A DNA stretch of 64,000 bases from Candidatus Aegiribacteria sp. MLS_C (GTDB taxonomy: Bacteria; Fermentibacterota; Fermentibacteria; Fermentibacterales; JCC-6): positions 186,001-250,000 of the forward strand of contig LQBI01000024.1 in NCBI GenBank assembly GCA_002030045.1, given 5' to 3'. The notes beneath the pieces were generated by a model. The model was not told where the DNA came from. It worked only from the letters and a program-made list of their open reading frames with translations, and did not search any database. Shown here in pieces: positions 41,797-49,843 of the stretch. The position numbers and the translations under genes are program-made. Within the stretch, counting starts at the first letter, position 1. Each line of letters opens with the position of its first letter.

Positions 41797-42798
41797 TTAG
41801 AAACTGCTCAGGGCTATGCTGAGCCAGAGGGGCAGCGTCAGGAGGGCTGCGAGGTGGACCGCCAGCTGCAGCCCTGAGACCAGTTTCCACCTGCCTCCGT
41901 ACCTTCTCGCGACAAGCGCGTGGTTCGTGGCGGGAGGAGCCGCGGCGACCAGTACCAGGATCGTGGCAGCAAGCGGTTCTACCGGAAGGTTCCTCAGCAC
42001 CGCATACACCGCCAGGGGGACCGCGATGAGCCTTATCAGGACAAGTGGTACCGTGTACCTGGAGGGTATCCCGCGAATGCTCCCGGCTCCAGCGATCATG
42101 CCGCCCAGTATGATCATTGCCATGGGCGAGAGCATTCGGCTCACGAACTCCAGTACGGACATGATCGTCTCAACGGGAGCCATGCCTCCCTGGATCCCCC
42201 TCGCCGATTCACGCACCCCCGGTATGAAACTGATGAGGATACCAGCGAAGAACGAGACTATGGGGGGATTGAATATCCGTTTCAGCCTCTCTGCCGCGGT
42301 CAGGTCGGCTGACCTTCCGAGCAGCTTCACACCCGCGGTCCACATTATCGCGATGGACGGTAGTGAGACCATTGAGATGTACATGACGGCCTGATCGTGC
42401 ATGTGCCCTGGAGTCACGGCCAGGATGACGGGCAGCGGTAGATAGAGACTGTTGGATATCATCATCATGGCCACCACCGACCGGTCGGCCTGCGGGTCTC
42501 CTCCGGGCAGGATCCTGTAGAGCATCGTCCCCGCCGCCCAGGAGAGGACTATCCAGGCGGTGGAGAAGAGAACGAGCACGAGCCCCTCCTCCAGTATCTC
42601 CAGTGAGAAGGATCGGGCCATGGCCAGCACGAAGGTGCAGGGGATCACCACGTCGATCAGGAACCTCACCAGATCCGAGAGGGTGTCTTCACGGATCCAT
42701 TTCCGCCGGACCATCAGGAACCCCAGCAGCACCAGGAGCGCCATCTGCCCTATCACGTCGATTGATGTGTACAGACCCTGAAGGAATGATTCCGACAT
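41797..42798 (-). CDS. AEC (auxin efflux carrier) family transporter
   Basis: 333 residues, about ten transmembrane helices, with AEC features: VIGQMALLVLLGFLMVRRKWI at the N-terminus, FLIDVVIPCTFVLAM, a central MMISNSLYLPLPVI and AAAPPATNHALVARRYGG in place of the usual final Asn/Pro-rich motif. AEC carriers move organic acids or similar anions across the inner membrane. Codon use is host-like, unlike the cassettes on either side, so it may be an original chromosomal gene caught between two cassette clusters. GGGTG precedes the ATG. Confidence 0.85.
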   Translation of the reverse strand: MSESFLQGLYTSIDVIGQMALLVLLGFLMVRRKWIREDTLSDLVRFLIDVVIPCTFVLAMARSFSLEILEEGLVLVLFSTAWIVLSWAAGTMLYRILPGGDPQADRSVVAMMMISNSLYLPLPVILAVTPGHMHDQAVMYISMVSLPSIAIMWTAGVKLLGRSADLTAAERLKRIFNPPIVSFFAGILISFIPGVRESARGIQGGMAPVETIMSVLEFVSRMLSPMAMIILGGMIAGAGSIRGIPSRYTVPLVLIRLIAVPLAVYAVLRNLPVEPLAATILVLVAAAPPATNHALVARRYGGRWKLVSGLQLAVHLAALLTLPLWLSIALSSF

Positions 42799-43242
42799 CT
42801 TACACCCGTTCAGCTTTGTTCATTTGGCCTGAACTCTCCCTGTAAGGAACTCCGGGTTTCTCGCCGGGATACCGGTGGATCCGACATTGCCCTCCTCCAG
42901 GACGCCGTTCCATACGCGATCCGGCAATGACCGGCTGATGGCATCACCACCTCGGCCGCACTGAAGAGAAATGCCTTCGGAAGCGACGCTGGTCCTGAGG
43001 ACCAGTGCATACTAACAGGGTAGCGGCGTCAAGACCAGCGGCGACCTGACCTGTTGAGCCGTGACCTTCCAGGCTCCTTCCTGTTCGAAGTAATCTGGAT
43101 AGCCTAATCAAGGGGTTGGATTCCGGGAATTCTAATTGTCGCCAAGCGGGAGTATTAAGTGTCGCTGATCACTTGTCATCCAGCAAAGGGCCAGCATATA
43201 TCTGGAAGAAGGTGTTAAGGACCAGGTAGCGCTAACGACTGG
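42799..43242. other. Intergenic region upstream of attC H
   Basis: No gene seen. CTAACAGG (about 43010) and CCTGTTGAG (about 43050) form a loose palindrome, and a GTGTTAAGG lies near 43211; both could be worn recombination sites but are too weak to call. Confidence 0.4.
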
Positions 43243-43299
43243 ACTAACCTGATACAGCCGCTCCGGGACGGGTCTCGGTAATGCCTGTGCAGGTTATTC
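43243..43299 (+). repeat. attC-like site H
   Basis: CTAACCTGATACAG (43244-43257) pairs with CTGTGCAGGTTAT (43285-43297): TAACCTG/CAGGTTA and ACAG/CTGT with an unpaired spacer of two against one bases. It has AAC/GTT ends and is 57 bp long. It ends 28 bases before the permease start. Confidence 0.65.
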
Positions 43300-43326
43300 G
43301 GAGCGTCAGGCGGATTGAGAAGAAGA

Positions 43327-45159
43327 ATGACTGCACAGCAATGGATCATACTGGGAATCCTTACCGTAACGATGGCCTTGTTCATCTGGAATCGCTGGCG
43401 GTACGATGTAGTGTCGCTGATGGCACTGCTGGTGGTCACTGTTACTGGAATCGTTCCGCCCGATGAGGTTTTTTCGGGGTTTGGCCATCCGGCGGTTATC
43501 ACCGTTGTGGCGGTGCTTGTGGTGAGCAAGGCGCTGTTCAATGCCGGCGTGATTGATCTGATCGCGCGTCAACTGGGACGGGTCGGCGACCGGCCGACGG
43601 TTCAGGTGGCGGCCCTGACGGGACTGGTGACGGTGTTTTCGGGGTTTATGAACAATGTCGGGGCGCTTGCGCTGCTGATGCCGGTGGCGACCTGGATGTC
43701 GCGCAATAGCGGTCGCTCACCGTCGCTGCTGCTGATGCCGCTGGCCTTCGGGTCGCTCTTGGGCGGGATGCTGACACTGATCGGGACACCGCCCAATATG
43801 ATTATCGCTGCGTATCGAGCCAATGTTGCCGAGACGCAGTTCGGGATGTTCGATTTTTTGCCGGTTGGCGTCAGCGTCGCCTTTGTCGGGGTGGTCTTCA
43901 TCGCGCTGGTCGGCTGGCGGCTGATTCCCAAAAAACAGGATAGTGTCGCATCCGGGGAGCTGTTTGAGGTCAGCGAATATATCAGCGAGTTGCGCGTTCC
44001 CGAAGAATCCAAGTTTGTCGGGTTTCCGCTGCACGATCTGCTCTCGGTGATGCCGAACAAGGAGGATATTACGATTGTCGGTCTGGTGCGTAACGACAAG
44101 CGTTTTTTGGCGCCGTCGATGTATCGCGTCCTCAGAGCCGACGACATCCTGATGGTCGAGACTGATTCGGACAGCCTCAAGAATTTGATCGACGACGGCG
44201 GGCTGGAGTTCATCGAGGGCGACAAGAACGATGAAAAAGACGAAGAAGGGGAAGAAGAAGAAGAGGACGAAAAAGAAAAACCCGACAAGTCGATTGAATC
44301 CGACGACGTCAGTGTTCTCGAGGCCATTGTCGCACCCGAATCGCTGCTGATCGGGAAGACCGCCTCCAGTCTGTTACTGCGTGAACGTTACGGGGTCAAC
44401 GTCATCGCCGTCGCCCGTCGCGGAAAGCGTCTTCAGGAACGACTGGGGCGCATTCGATTCCAGGTCGCAGACATACTGCTGCTTCAGGGCGGGGCCAATT
44501 CGCTGCCGTCCACGTTATCGGAGTTGGGCTGTTTGCCCCTGGCCGAGCGCGGACTGCGCATCGGAAAGCCGCGCAAGGTGCTGCTGCCGGTCGGCATTTT
44601 CGCGGTTGCGATGACGCTGGTGGCGATAAATGTGCTGCCCGCCCAGATCTCCCTGACCTGTGCGGCGGTGGTGATGATCGTTGCCGGGCTGCTGTCGCCG
44701 ACCGACGCGTACAAAAGTATTGACTGGCCGGTGGTGGTGCTGCTGGGGGCGATGATTCCCATCGGTAACGCCTTTGAAACCACCGGCAGCGCGGACTTGA
44801 TCGCCAGTCAGCTGCACGGCATCGCACAGGCCGCCACGCCGGCGGCGATGCTGGCGATCCTGATGGTAGGAACGATGCTGTTGAGCAATATTGTCAACAA
44901 TGCAGCGGCGGCTATTCTGATGGCACCGATTGCCGCCGGCCTGTCCCACGCCATCGGCGCCAATGCAGACCCGTTTTTGATGTGTGTGGCGGTCGGCGCT
45001 TCCTGTGCGTTTCTGACGCCCATCGGCCACCAGTCCAACGCGATGGTCATGGCGCCGGGCGGGTACAGGTTCAGCGACTACTGGCGAATGGGTCTGCCCG
45101 TCTCCGTTCTGGTGGTGGTCGTGGGTGTCCCGACGATTCTTCTGTTCTGGCCCTTATAG
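43327..45159 (+). CDS. SLC13-family permease with two RCK_C (TrkA_C) domains
   Basis: 610 residues. Two membrane halves carry the SLC13/ArsB-like signatures FMNNVGALALLMPVA, GTPPNMIIAAYR, LLSNIVNNAAAAILMAP and TPIGHQSNAMVM. Between them are two RCK_C domains (FVGFPLHDLL and LIGKTASSLLLRERYGV) joined by a highly acidic linker near residue 300 (KDEEGEEEEEDEKEK). Such proteins carry dicarboxylates, sulfate or similar anions with Na+. The start is ATG 43327, with a TTG alternative at 43315. Flanked by attC-like sites H and I it is probably a cassette. Its codon choice (CGC, GTC, TTT) differs from host genes, suggesting another donor. Confidence 0.88.
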   Translation: MTAQQWIILGILTVTMALFIWNRWRYDVVSLMALLVVTVTGIVPPDEVFSGFGHPAVITVVAVLVVSKALFNAGVIDLIARQLGRVGDRPTVQVAALTGLVTVFSGFMNNVGALALLMPVATWMSRNSGRSPSLLLMPLAFGSLLGGMLTLIGTPPNMIIAAYRANVAETQFGMFDFLPVGVSVAFVGVVFIALVGWRLIPKKQDSVASGELFEVSEYISELRVPEESKFVGFPLHDLLSVMPNKEDITIVGLVRNDKRFLAPSMYRVLRADDILMVETDSDSLKNLIDDGGLEFIEGDKNDEKDEEGEEEEEDEKEKPDKSIESDDVSVLEAIVAPESLLIGKTASSLLLRERYGVNVIAVARRGKRLQERLGRIRFQVADILLLQGGANSLPSTLSELGCLPLAERGLRIGKPRKVLLPVGIFAVAMTLVAINVLPAQISLTCAAVVMIVAGLLSPTDAYKSIDWPVVVLLGAMIPIGNAFETTGSADLIASQLHGIAQAATPAAMLAILMVGTMLLSNIVNNAAAAILMAPIAAGLSHAIGANADPFLMCVAVGASCAFLTPIGHQSNAMVMAPGGYRFSDYWRMGLPVSVLVVVVGVPTILLFWPL

Positions 45160-45198
45160 CCGTGTGTCTGTTGAACAATGATTCAGAAGGACCGCCCG

Positions 45199-45253
45199 AT
45201 AGCAGCATGAAGCGGACGGCGCCAGGCGCCGCCGCTGATGCTGAGCGTTGACG
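45199..45253 (+). repeat. attC-like site I
   Basis: CAGCATGAAGCGGACGGCGCC (from 45203; one unit longer than shown pairs fully) folds on GGCGCCGCCGCTGATGCTG (45225-45243), with extra bases only on the left arm, followed by AGCGTTGAC. The GCTGAT...AGCGTT right arm matches sites C and D. The outer left end is not clear. Confidence 0.6.
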
Positions 45254-46297
45254 AGATGGAAACGGCGGGTCAGGTCCGAATCAGTGTGAGATTCATGAGC
45301 CTTTTCCGGAACGGGATCGGGGACATCCTCGGATGATGTCTTCGATTCCATCCAGTCCCAGTACTCCTCCATATCGAAGTATTCTCTGCCTTCCGTCCAA
45401 GCAACGTCCTGTTCGACCAGCAGCGCTCCGATAAACCCGAACGCCGATGCCTGATTGGGAAAAATCCTGATTGCTCTCTCCCTCCTGCGGATCTCCTGGT
45501 TCAATCTCTCAATTGAATTAGTCGTTCTGAGTCTCTTGCGGTACTTCTCCGGAAGAGCCATGACCGCAGGAGCATCATCAAGGCGCTCTTCGAGTTTCGA
45601 TACAGCCTTCGGCGCTGTTATTCCAAACCTGTCGAAAACATCACCGGCAAGCTCCCTGGCCGTCTCCTCGTCCGGAGCATCGAAGACAGGGCGTATCCTG
45701 TTCTTGAGCTCCTTCTTACGACGCTTGGGCGCGCTGTCCAGAATGTTCTTCATCAGGTGTGTCTGACAAGCCGCCAGCTGCTTCCGGGCAGCTGACTCCT
45801 TATGGCTTTTACAAGGCCTGCGTGGTTGTCTGACACAACAGGGTCCGCTCCGCTGAGACTTCTGCCGACAAGCCACCTCAGGAACTCCTCCCAGGATACC
45901 TCGCTCTTCGGGAACTCCATCCCCCGCATCTCCTCAACGACCTCCTCACCCTGAGGGTGCTTACCCCGTTGATCACCATCTCGATAATGGCCAGCAGGAA
46001 GGCCTGCTCGCTGCGCTGAAGCCTGCAGAACGTCTCCGTATCGAACTGGCCGTCACGAAGCCGTGGCACCTGCAGCTCCAGCCTGCCGAACCCGGTCTTG
46101 ATAAACCTCGACCGGTAACCACTCCTGTAGGCCGTTAGGCTCTCAGAACGCTTGTGCTTCACAGCCCCGACCTGTTAAGCCGCCTGCTGGTCAAGGACCT
46201 GATTGGCCACCTTCTCCATCAGCCGGCCGACTCCTTCGTCGGAACTGAACAGGCCTTGCACATCTTCCGAATCAAGTGTAATGTTGTATTGGGTCAT
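45254..46297 (-). pseudogene. Decayed IS256-family (Mutator-type) transposase
   Basis: Starts at ATG 46295-46297 with MTQYNITLDSEDVQGLFSSD, is interrupted by an in-frame TAA at 46175-46177, and continues in the same frame with YRSGYRSRFIKTGFGRLELQ and VPRLRDGQFDTETF. The catalytic segment PVVSDNHAGLVKAI follows in another frame, and the C-terminal part (CQTHLMKNILD, KRLRTTNSIERLNQEIRRR) in yet another. At least one nonsense mutation and two frameshifts make it inactive. No clear terminal inverted repeats were seen. It lies inside the cassette region between sites I and G. Confidence 0.8.
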
Positions 46298-46467
46298 CGG
46301 ACATCCCTTCCTAGTTGGTAGAACAAAGTAGGAGCAATAAGGGATTAGGGTGACCCATTCCTCCTTCCTGGGCAACCCCGGGGAAAGTGCACACCATATC
46401 GGATACAACCTTGGCGGCATCATTCTTCATGATTTTCAATGCATTGTTCTCAAAACAATGAAGGGGT
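46298..46467. other. Spacer with a small inverted repeat
   Basis: CATTGTT-CTCAA-AACAATG (46442-46460) is a 7-bp hairpin near the IS256 remnant, possibly an IS end or the start of a cassette tail. No gene is seen. Confidence 0.4.
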
Positions 46468-46541
46468 CTGACAACCGCATCGACTCGGACAGGCAATTCC
46501 GCTGCGCTCCATTTCCAGACGGTTATGCGAAGCGTTGTCTT
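46468..46541 (+). repeat. attC-like site G, right end of the array
   Basis: GACAAC-CGCAT (from 46470) pairs with ATGCG-AAGC-GTTGTC (to 46539). The centre, TTCCGCTGCGCTCC, is shared with site F. The right arm has four extra bases. Host-like sequence resumes about 100 bases further. Confidence 0.6.
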
Positions 46542-46646
46542 CAGAAAGGAATACTAGCATATAGCGTTATGCGTTATCGCACGTACTCATGATACGCAGC
46601 TTCAAGTGCCGGGAAACCGAACAACTATTCAATCGGGAAAGACCTG

Positions 46647-47609
46647 TCAGAGGAACTTGTCCCTGAGCTTCTCCAGCATGTCGGCTGTCATCGAGTCCAG
46701 GTCCCATTCAGGCTTCCAGCCCCACTCTTCGCGTGCGGCGCTGTCGTCCACGCTCATGGGCCAGGTGTCGGCGATGGCCTGGCGGTAGTCCGGCTCGTAA
46801 TCCACGCTGAAACCGGGTATGTGCTTCCTTATGCTGCCGGCTATGTCGCCTGCGGTTACCGACAGGGCTCCAACGTTGAAGTCGCTGTGGTGAACCAGTG
46901 AGCCGAAATCCGCCTCTGCAAGGTCCAGGGTGGCCTTGATGCAGTCGGGCATGTACATCATGGGGAGCATGGTGTCTTCCCTGACGAAACAGGTGTAGCG
47001 TCCCTCCTGGACCGCCTTGTAGTAGATGTCCACCGCGTAGTCAGTGGTGCCTCCGCCGGGAAGCGTCTCCGAGGAGATGATGCCGGGGTACCGGAGCCCT
47101 CTGACGTCGAGGCCGTACTTCCTGACGTAGTAGTCGCAGACCAGCTCCCCGGATACCTTGGTTACCCCGTACATGGTCTTGGGGCGGAGCACGGTCTCCT
47201 GCGGAGTATCCTTCCTGGGTGTCTCCGGTCCGAAGGCTGCTATCGAACTGGGTATTATGACCCTGCTTATTTCGTGCTTCCGGGCGGCTTCCAGAACGTT
47301 GATGGTACCGTCCATGTTGACCTTCCAGCAGAGCTGGGGGTTCTGCTCACCGGTGGCGGAGAGTATCGCGGCCATGTGGAATACGGCGTCGATGTCCAGT
47401 TCGATGACGGTTTTCTCCACCGCATCGGCGTCCGTGACATCCAGCAGTGTCCAGGGCCCCCCCTCCATCACAGTGCTGTCCTTAACCGTCTTGATGTCGG
47501 AAGCTATAACGTTGTCCCTGCCGTAGCGGTCTCGGAGTTCAGCAGTCAGTTCCGAGCCTATCTGGCCCAGGGCGCCGGTAACCAGTATCCTCTTGAAGTC
47601 CTTGGTCAT
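46647..47609 (-). CDS. SDR-type L-threonine 3-dehydrogenase-like NAD-dependent epimerase/dehydratase
   Basis: 320 residues of the extended SDR (epimerase) type: cofactor loop VTGALGQIGSELTAEL, VFHMAAILSATGE, active-site Ser in IIPSSIAAFG and YGVTK (Tyr-Lys), then RYPGIISSETLPGGGTTDYA, typical of SDR-type threonine dehydrogenases. It would oxidise L-threonine to 2-amino-3-ketobutyrate with NAD. The kbl gene at 54833 supplies the next step, supporting this assignment over a sugar epimerase. GAAAGG precedes the ATG. First host-like gene after the array. Confidence 0.8.
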   Translation of the reverse strand: MTKDFKRILVTGALGQIGSELTAELRDRYGRDNVIASDIKTVKDSTVMEGGPWTLLDVTDADAVEKTVIELDIDAVFHMAAILSATGEQNPQLCWKVNMDGTINVLEAARKHEISRVIIPSSIAAFGPETPRKDTPQETVLRPKTMYGVTKVSGELVCDYYVRKYGLDVRGLRYPGIISSETLPGGGTTDYAVDIYYKAVQEGRYTCFVREDTMLPMMYMPDCIKATLDLAEADFGSLVHHSDFNVGALSVTAGDIAGSIRKHIPGFSVDYEPDYRQAIADTWPMSVDDSAAREEWGWKPEWDLDSMTADMLEKLRDKFL

Positions 47610-47654
47610 GGCTGGCCTTTCGGGGAAGCTATTGTCAGTTTTCCATCAGCCTGG

Positions 47655-47683
47655 AAATTACCAAATCGGAAAGCCCGCTGCAA
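47655..47683 (-). promoter_or_regulatory. Candidate promoter of the threonine dehydrogenase gene
   Basis: On the minus strand TTGCAG (47678-47683), 17 bases, TAATTT (47655-47660); about 40 bases of leader. Confidence 0.4.
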
Positions 47684-47687
47684 GGTG

Positions 47688-49364
47688 TCAGCGGTGTATC
47701 GGCACCACGCCTTTGATGACCGTGCCCACGGTTATCCTGTCCAGGTACTCGGTGTTCATGACCCTCCCGAAGGCCGTGTACCTCCCGTCCAGCCTCCCGT
47801 GAGAGTCCAGCATTATGAAGAACTGGCTTCCGGCGGTATTGAGCCCCGCATCGGCCATGCCAATCGTTCCCCTGGCGTAGTGGCTGGGACTTCTCTCGTT
47901 GGGAAGGCAGTAGCCGGGGCCTCCGGCACCGTTGCCCTCGGGGCAGCCGGCCTGCGCGACAAAACCGGGGATTACCCTGTGAAAAGCCACTCCATCGTAG
48001 AAACCCGTCTCCGCCAGATGGACGAAGTTCCTGCATGCCAGCGGGGCCGTTGCGGGCCACAGCTTGATGAGGTAGTCGCCGTCGGAGGTACTGAGCATCA
48101 CCTTCTCGGGAATGGGGCTTTCTAGATCGAAGGGAAGCCGGTACCTCACCCATACGTCCCCGTCCTCGGGAGCATCCGCTGCCCCCGTAAGGCTGTTGCG
48201 GAGGAATCCGGTGTACTCGTCTACGGCGAGCGTGTCCGAGTAGGTGTCTCTCTGTTCCTCTATCCTCGCGACGGCGGCCAGGGCCCCCGTGGTGTCAGCT
48301 GTATCGGTGAGATGCCAGGCCCACGAGACAGGGACCAGCCAGTAGGTATCGGACATCCACTCCTCCTCCATCTCCGCCGTTACAGGAAGGGAATCGGACA
48401 GCCATGCGGTCTGGGCCGCGGCCCTTCTGCCCGGTTCCGCGTGCTCCATGAGCTCCCTCAGCAGAAGACTGTCCTCTGCTCCCAGGTTCTCCGCCGCCAT
48501 ATGGCCCACGGGGCCATCTATAAGGGCGAGCTCCCGCAGCGTCGCATTACCCGCCGGGTTGCCGGTCTCTTCGAGGCCGATGGCAGCCCTGAGCCTCACG
48601 AAAGGAACGGGGTCCCAGAGGAGCTGTTCCAGTGCCTCAGGATCGACCCGTCCGGCGGCTGCGTACCGAACCGCCCAAAGCGGGTCCTGCATGAGTTCAG
48701 CTGCCTCCTCAGCAGGGGAGCAGGATGCGGCATATATACGCAGGAGCGGCGGGTCGATGATCTCCGTATAGAAGACCTCCTCCCTGCCTATCTCGACGAA
48801 GTACCTGGCCACGGCGGTCCGGCCCGCCCCGGCCAGACGGTCTGCAGTGAGTTCGCCAGTGGCGTCTATGCCCAGTCTGCCAAGGACCTGGAGGATGAGG
48901 GACCTTGATTCCCGCGGTACCTCGTCCCATACGGAAACCGCAAGTTGCAGTACAGCTTCCAGGTCCGGGACCTCTTCCTCCTCGGACAATGTGTGTAGAA
49001 TTCGGCGCATGAAGGCGTCCAGAAGTCCGTGGTCGGCGGAGACGGCCACAGGGTCCGGCTGGGTCCACTGATCGCCGTACTCGATCAGCAGCGGTGTCAT
49101 TCCCGAAGAAAACGGTGTACCAATCATCGATGCAGCCCATACTATGGTGACCGAATCGGAGGGCTGCCGCCATATGAGGGACTGTACGAACTCACCGCCG
49201 TCCATCCATTCGGGCAGGTGGCCGCTCCTTGCCATGAAGACGAGTACGTCCACGGGATTCTCCTCGAGAGCGGCCGAGAAGGAGACCGAATCAGGAGGCC
49301 GGGCCTCCGTGTACCAGCCGCCTGCGGAAGCCAGAAGCGCCAGGGCGATGCATGGGCCGGTCAC
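47688..49364 (-). CDS. Exported HEAT-like repeat protein fused to a cyclophilin-type peptidyl-prolyl isomerase
   Basis: 558 residues. A short hydrophobic start (GTG; TGPCIALALLASAGG) is followed by ~350 residues of helical repeats resembling HEAT repeats (DPLWAVRYAAAGRVDPEALEQ, DPVPFVRLRAAIGLEE). The last ~160 residues are a cyclophilin domain (GVAFHRVIPGFVAQAG, GTIGMADAGLNTAGSQFFI, AFGRVM). The catalytic Arg of FHR and the QFF motif are present, so it should be an active proline isomerase, probably folding exported proteins. The GTG overlaps the DUF2007 stop by four bases. Confidence 0.85.
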   Translation of the reverse strand: MTGPCIALALLASAGGWYTEARPPDSVSFSAALEENPVDVLVFMARSGHLPEWMDGGEFVQSLIWRQPSDSVTIVWAASMIGTPFSSGMTPLLIEYGDQWTQPDPVAVSADHGLLDAFMRRILHTLSEEEEVPDLEAVLQLAVSVWDEVPRESRSLILQVLGRLGIDATGELTADRLAGAGRTAVARYFVEIGREEVFYTEIIDPPLLRIYAASCSPAEEAAELMQDPLWAVRYAAAGRVDPEALEQLLWDPVPFVRLRAAIGLEETGNPAGNATLRELALIDGPVGHMAAENLGAEDSLLLRELMEHAEPGRRAAAQTAWLSDSLPVTAEMEEEWMSDTYWLVPVSWAWHLTDTADTTGALAAVARIEEQRDTYSDTLAVDEYTGFLRNSLTGAADAPEDGDVWVRYRLPFDLESPIPEKVMLSTSDGDYLIKLWPATAPLACRNFVHLAETGFYDGVAFHRVIPGFVAQAGCPEGNGAGGPGYCLPNERSPSHYARGTIGMADAGLNTAGSQFFIMLDSHGRLDGRYTAFGRVMNTEYLDRITVGTVIKGVVPIHR

Positions 49365-49663
49365 AGGTCCATGTCCTCGTCAGCGTATTCTTCGCAGTCG
49401 AGCTCCTGGCTCCTGTCGCATGAATCCAGATACTCGACTATCAGCTGTTCGGCCTTCTCACGATCCTCCTCCATGACCATCACGTATCCCCAGACAGGGT
49501 TCCAGACTTTCGCTATGCCGTCGTACATGGGTATCTGCCTGCTCCGTATCGCGGCATCTATGCCCTGGCTCTCGAGGAAAGCCTGAATGGTGATTGCCTC
49601 AAGCTCGTTCCTGGCCTCCAGGACCGAGACCAGTCTGCTCCCTTCGCTACCGTTCTCTGTCAT
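49361..49663 (-). CDS. DUF2007 (putative signal-transducing) protein
   Basis: 100 residues. The DUF2007 pattern is clear: LVSVLEARNELEAITIQAFLESQGIDAAIRSRQIP, then VWGYVMVMEEDREKAEQLI. It is a small ferredoxin-like fold related to PII-type regulators; the role is unknown. An acidic tail (CEEYADEDMDL) ends it. It is cotranscribed with the isomerase and diverges from thiC. Confidence 0.8.
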   Translation of the reverse strand: MTENGSEGSRLVSVLEARNELEAITIQAFLESQGIDAAIRSRQIPMYDGIAKVWNPVWGYVMVMEEDREKAEQLIVEYLDSCDRSQELDCEEYADEDMDL

Positions 49664-49709
49664 GCGTCACCTCCGGCAGGAAAATAATGAAAATGGGGAG
49701 GGAGTGCAC

Positions 49710-49737
49710 TTGACTTCACAGCCAAACGGTTAAGAAT
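49710..49737 (+). promoter_or_regulatory. Candidate promoter of the TPP riboswitch/thiC transcript
   Basis: TTGACT (49710-49715), a 16-base spacer and AAGAAT (49732-49737), just before the riboswitch. The -10 element is weak. Confidence 0.4.
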
Positions 49738-49754
49738 AGACTGTGGGAAGCGTA

Positions 49755-49831
49755 TGCGAAGGGGTGCCCCGAAGGAGGGCTGAGAACAGACCCTAGGAAC
49801 CTGATCTGGTTAGCACCAGCGGAGGGAGAAC
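49755..49831 (+). promoter_or_regulatory. TPP riboswitch (THI element)
   Basis: Contains the conserved blocks GGGGTGCC, GGCTGAGA, ACCCT, GAACCTGATCTGGTTAG and CACCAGCGGAGGGA in the correct order. It binds thiamine pyrophosphate and would lower thiC expression when thiamine is plentiful. There is no clear T-run before thiC, and the AAAGGA ribosome site lies 10-15 bases downstream, so translational control is likelier than termination. Confidence 0.93.
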
Positions 49832-49843
49832 GGAAAAAGGACG

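Noticed and set aside
41351-41800. 149-codon plus-strand frame next to the ISXO2 remnant
   Set aside because: Low-complexity basic translation with no motif; overlaps the remnant and the AEC gene's 3' end.
32976-46541. Prophage or integrative conjugative element
   Set aside because: No phage structural, conjugation, relaxase or tyrosine/serine recombinase gene is present; single-gene units with attC-like borders fit an integron cassette array better.
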